DNA of 7,372 nt, taken from an uncultured Bacteroidota bacterium (GTDB lineage Bacteria; Bacteroidota; Bacteroidia; 2-12-FULL-35-15). The notes beneath the pieces are model-generated. The model had not been told where the DNA came from. It saw only the letters and a program-made list of their open reading frames with translations, and searched no databases. Location: contig CAILDT010000981.1 in the NCBI GenBank assembly GCA_903833025.1, forward strand, positions 1 through 7,372. The letters run 5' to 3'. The translations under genes and the position numbers were made by a program. Below, piece by piece: positions 5,359-7,372 of this stretch. Each line of letters opens with the position of its first letter. Positions within the stretch are counted from its first letter, which is position 1.

Positions 5359-6526
5359 CGAAGGTCTCAATCTCTCCCGCCGTACTCTTTGAAGGCCCGC
5401 CGCCAAAAATGCTTTGTTTCTGCGCTTTATATAAATTATAATTCGCGACAATCGGATTCAAAAAACGCGTCAACCAAAAAAAGAGAACTAGAAACCCAAT
5501 ATAATTTCTATACGGCCAACTGCTAAAACCGCACAAGGCGATCGCTATAGCGAGCAACACATACATTATCAGCTGCGCTTTATCAAACATTTTTTCGATT
5601 TCCAATTTCGTCTGCATCCCTCTAGCGAAATCATCGTCCATAAATTGGAAAAACACCATACCGGTTTGCCCTGTCGGTTCAAAATAATATTCGTAAAAAG
5701 GCCGCTTGGTTCTTTTCCGAATAAACCAGTCGACGATTTTCTGCGGAAACAAGTAAATAATCGGCAACTGCGTAAAACATTTATACACATAATACGGCTT
5801 AAATTTCATCTCCTCGGTTAAATTATAGTCCCATTCTTTCTTCAGAAAAATATTATTCACATTGTTTATCAAGTCCGCATTCTCTGTACTGAGCAAATAT
5901 GCTCCGCCGCGCGCTAGCCGTAAGCCGACTTCGATAATTTTATTATCGCGAGACTGTACATTGACAATGCCGGTATGTTCATTCAGATGTTGCTTGACCC
6001 ACTCACTGATAATGGCGGGCGGTTCAGACTCGGGCGAAATGTATTTATAATCGTCACTAAACCCGTTTTGTTTTTCGGAATAAATATAGGTGATTTGATG
6101 GACGATTTTGCCATTTAAGAGGATATAATCGGTCATCAATTCGCTCGCGTCAATAAATTCAGACCACATCATATCGGGATAATGGACATATTTTCGTAAC
6201 TCTTCCTCGTTATTAATTTTGAAACAATTTTTTGAGGAAGCGCTTAAATGCCCCCAGCGGGGTTTAATGAAAATCGGATACTGGACTTTTTTCTCCTTGC
6301 CCGCGAGTTTTTCTAGGCGACCGGCTGGCAAGCCTTGACTCTTCACGACCCATAATTTATCATAGACATTTTGATAGCGGGGATAGCGATGATAACAAGC
6401 TTTATCAAAAAAGGGCATTTTATCAGCGAGATGTGTTTTAAAACCGTCGATATAGGGATTAAAATAGCCCATCATAGAACACCATCTCTCTTCATAAGGC
6501 ATTAAGGATTTGAATAAGTCGGGCAT
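5321..6526 (-). CDS. Membrane-anchored ATP-grasp-like protein
   Basis: This 401-residue protein has an ATP-grasp-like core of the carboxylate-amine ligase fold. YPIFIKP carries the probable ATP-binding Lys88. A glycine/serine loop, GHLSASSKN (92-100), follows. WSEFIDASELMTDYI (121-135) matches the E-(F/Y)-I-x-x-x-E-x-x-x-D signature, and TGIVNVQ...IIEVGLRLARGG (185-208) matches the final catalytic strand. In typical members that strand ends E-x-N and is preceded by an acidic metal ligand; here Glu199 is kept, but Gly201 replaces Asn and Gln191 stands roughly where the other acid is expected. Activity may thus be altered or lost. After a linker, two hydrophobic segments (about 317-336 and 342-361) form a probable membrane hairpin, unusual for this fold. 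The substrate is unknown. The last 11 residues come from a GC-rich repeat. The ATG lies 2 bases beyond the 14-bp palindrome that ends the preceding small gene, so its 5' leader is probably very short. Confidence 0.75.
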   Translation of the reverse strand: MPDLFKSLMPYEERWCSMMGYFNPYIDGFKTHLADKMPFFDKACYHRYPRYQNVYDKLWVVKSQGLPAGRLEKLAGKEKKVQYPIFIKPRWGHLSASSKNCFKINNEEELRKYVHYPDMMWSEFIDASELMTDYILLNGKIVHQITYIYSEKQNGFSDDYKYISPESEPPAIISEWVKQHLNEHTGIVNVQSRDNKIIEVGLRLARGGAYLLSTENADLINNVNNIFLKKEWDYNLTEEMKFKPYYVYKCFTQLPIIYLFPQKIVDWFIRKRTKRPFYEYYFEPTGQTGMVFFQFMDDDFARGMQTKLEIEKMFDKAQLIMYVLLAIAIALCGFSSWPYRNYIGFLVLFFWLTRFLNPIVANYNLYKAQKQSIFGGGPSKSTAGEIETFDMGVTPPRPRLG

Positions 6527-6528
6527 AT

Positions 6529-6564
6529 ATTAATATATAATAAGAAAAGGTATTATATATTAAT
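6529..6564 (-). terminator. Perfect 14-bp palindrome at the end of the small HTH gene
   Basis: ATTAATATATAATA (6529-6542) pairs without a mismatch with TATTATATATTAAT (6551-6564) around an 8-base loop. The stop codon of the 111-residue HTH gene (6560-6562, read on the minus strand) lies inside the stem, and the far arm ends 2 bases before the ATP-grasp start codon. It fits the mimivirus 3'-end hairpin rule. It fills almost the whole gap, so the promoter of the ATP-grasp gene must overlap the hairpin or lie within the preceding gene. Confidence 0.75.
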
Positions 6565-6895
6565 TTTTTTGTAATAAATGAAAATCATAAACCCGCTGCC
6601 GCATAATTAAATAATGCTGATACCGTTCTGCCGGCAACTCTTTTTCAAAGACTTTGCAGTTTCCGGTCGCGATCACTTCGACTTTCTTCTTAGTGACTCC
6701 AGATTTTGGATTCGTTTGTATTATAGTATTGAAAATTTTGATCGTCGGCCAACCGTCTAAGACCTTTTCGAAAATGTAAATGACTTCTTCACCAGTAATC
6801 GCACGCTTCTCGGTACGTTTTTTAATTCGACGATCTTTTTTGGCAATAAGAAAATTCTCTTTATGTTTGTTTATATCCTTTACAATAGTATCCAT
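6560..6895 (-). CDS. Small helix-turn-helix protein, giant-virus type
   Basis: This 111-residue basic protein has no enzyme motif. Residues 1-31 are rich in Lys and Arg. Residues 33-79 read as three helices with a likely DNA-binding turn: TGEEVIYIFEKVLDG (34-48), TIKIFNTIIQ (51-60) and the candidate recognition helix VTKKKVEVIATGN (67-79). The C-terminal part (83-106) contains E-L-x-x-E-R-Y-x-x-Y and a final helix. The same order of elements (R-x-I-T-x-x-E, a G after the first helix, V-x-x-I, E-x-x-x-E-x-Y-x-x-Y) occurs in the C-terminal half of the gene immediately upstream on the same strand, so the two look like paralogues. I have an impression of similar proteins in klosneuvirus-like genomes but cannot name a family. 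Only 19 bases separate the two genes. The stop lies inside a 14-bp hairpin. A role as a DNA-binding regulator or nuclease accessory is inferred. Confidence 0.7.
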   Translation of the reverse strand: MDTIVKDINKHKENFLIAKKDRRIKKRTEKRAITGEEVIYIFEKVLDGWPTIKIFNTIIQTNPKSGVTKKKVEVIATGNCKVFEKELPAERYQHYLIMRQRVYDFHLLQKN

Positions 6896-6919
6896 TATTT
6901 ACTAATAGTAGATACTATT
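6884..6919 (-). terminator. Overlapping palindromes between the two HTH genes
   Basis: AATAGTATC (6884-6892) pairs perfectly over 9 bp with GATACTATT (6911-6919). The right arm also pairs with a nearer AATAGTA (6904-6910), making a second, mutually exclusive inverted repeat. The TAG stop of the upstream HTH gene (6915-6917) lies in the shared arm, and the start codon of the downstream gene (6893-6895) falls at the edge of the large loop. It probably marks the 3' end of the upstream transcript. Confidence 0.55.
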
Positions 6920-7372
6920 TATATTCTCTATGAAAGGCATTAATTAACGTTTCATAATGTTTGTATTTTTCTTCATCCATTTCACATCTATAAAAAGGCA
7001 TTTTATTTTGACTCATTGCGCGTTTAATATTTTTTACAATATCGGGCGTTAAATCGTTTTTAATTTTAGCTTTAAGTCTCAGTTCATCTAGATGTAACAA
7101 AATCGCCATAGGCTTTTCCCCTGCAATTGTTTTATCAATCACAATAAACATTTCATCTAGAGTTATTCTCCGTTTATTAATGTTTTTTTGTTCCTGTGTT
7201 AGTGTCTCTCTTTCCTCTTTGACTTCTGTTCGGCAAACAACGCGTCCCGTTTTAACACATGTTACTGTATGACGTGTTAGACCAGTTATTTCTTCTATTT
7301 CTTTATTTGTTTTTCCTTCACTAATTAATTCTCTGATTTTTAAAATTGTTTCATCACTTATACCATTTTTTG
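6915..7372 (-). CDS. Helix-turn-helix protein, N-terminus beyond the window
   Basis: The minus-strand frame is open from the window edge (7370) to the TAG at 6915-6917, giving at least 152 residues. The methionine at 7149-7151 is the only one in the first 90 or so codons, but the upstream part clearly encodes protein: the first residues form a classic helix-turn-helix (ISDETILKIRELISEG, then TNKEIEEITG, then TRHTVTCVKTGRVV). The real start is therefore outside the window. A charged linker (EVKEERETLTQEQKN) leads to a second unit, RRITLDEMFIVIDKTIAGEK, ending MDEEKYKHYETLINAFHREY, which parallels the neighbouring 111-residue protein. It thus has at least two HTH-like units, as in arrays seen in homing-endonuclease-associated or regulatory proteins. 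No nuclease motif is visible in the part present. The gene is AT-rich. Confidence 0.8.
   Translation of the reverse strand, partial: KNGISDETILKIRELISEGKTNKEIEEITGLTRHTVTCVKTGRVVCRTEVKEERETLTQEQKNINKRRITLDEMFIVIDKTIAGEKPMAILLHLDELRLKAKIKNDLTPDIVKNIKRAMSQNKMPFYRCEMDEEKYKHYETLINAFHREYK

Noticed and set aside
5569..5790. Alternative minus-strand frame inside the ATP-grasp gene
   Set aside because: It is a shadow of the main frame, which holds the two membrane segments and a continuous domain.
6915..7151. A complete 78-residue gene starting at the methionine at 7151
   Set aside because: The frame stays open upstream to the window edge and encodes a clear helix-turn-helix, so the methionine is most likely internal.

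Overview
The window looks like part of a large DNA virus genome of the Nucleocytoviricota, most likely the Mimiviridae and perhaps closest to the klosneuvirus-like metagenomic lineages. Seen in the sequence: six dense, intronless genes on both strands with very short AT-rich gaps; a perfect copy of the mimivirus early-promoter octamer AAAATTGA 54 bases before the first start codon; palindromes at nearly every gene end, as in the mimivirus 'hairpin' 3'-end rule; a helicase of a type I associate with giant viruses; and a C-terminal Lys/Arg-rich tail of the kind common in giant-virus proteins. The precise lineage is an inference. No tRNA, rRNA, CRISPR or transposase gene was seen.

Layout. Bases 1-120 hold the 3' hairpin of an upstream plus-strand gene and the early promoter of the next gene. 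Bases 121-2748 (+) encode an SF2 (DEAD-like) helicase, followed by a 45-bp tandem repeat that duplicates its stop codon. Bases 2918-4195 (+) encode an AT-rich endonuclease/exonuclease/phosphatase-fold protein with a basic tail. Bases 4228-5178 (+) encode a bacterial-type, Rhizobium etli-like (class 3) L-asparaginase, which is GC-richer than the gene before it. Convergent to it, 5321-6526 (-) encodes a membrane-anchored ATP-grasp-like protein. Upstream of that on the minus strand are two small helix-turn-helix genes that appear to be paralogues: 6560-6895, and 6915-7372, which runs off the window edge.

The most unusual signal is a GC-rich palindromic element, roughly ATGGGGG(A/T)TA..CCCCC followed by ACGCCCCCTCT. 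It sits at the 3' end of three otherwise unrelated genes (helicase, asparaginase, ATP-grasp), always in the sense direction of the gene. It overlaps or supplies the stop codon and sometimes encodes the last residues. The remaining genes end in AT-rich palindromes. I read these as 3'-end-forming RNA hairpins, with the GC-rich ones perhaps spread as a small repeat family.

The genes do not form one obvious pathway. Helicase and nuclease-fold protein suggest nucleic-acid processing, the helix-turn-helix proteins suggest DNA binding, and the asparaginase and ATP-grasp protein suggest amino-acid or amide chemistry. Any link between the last two is only their convergent position and shared 3' elements.
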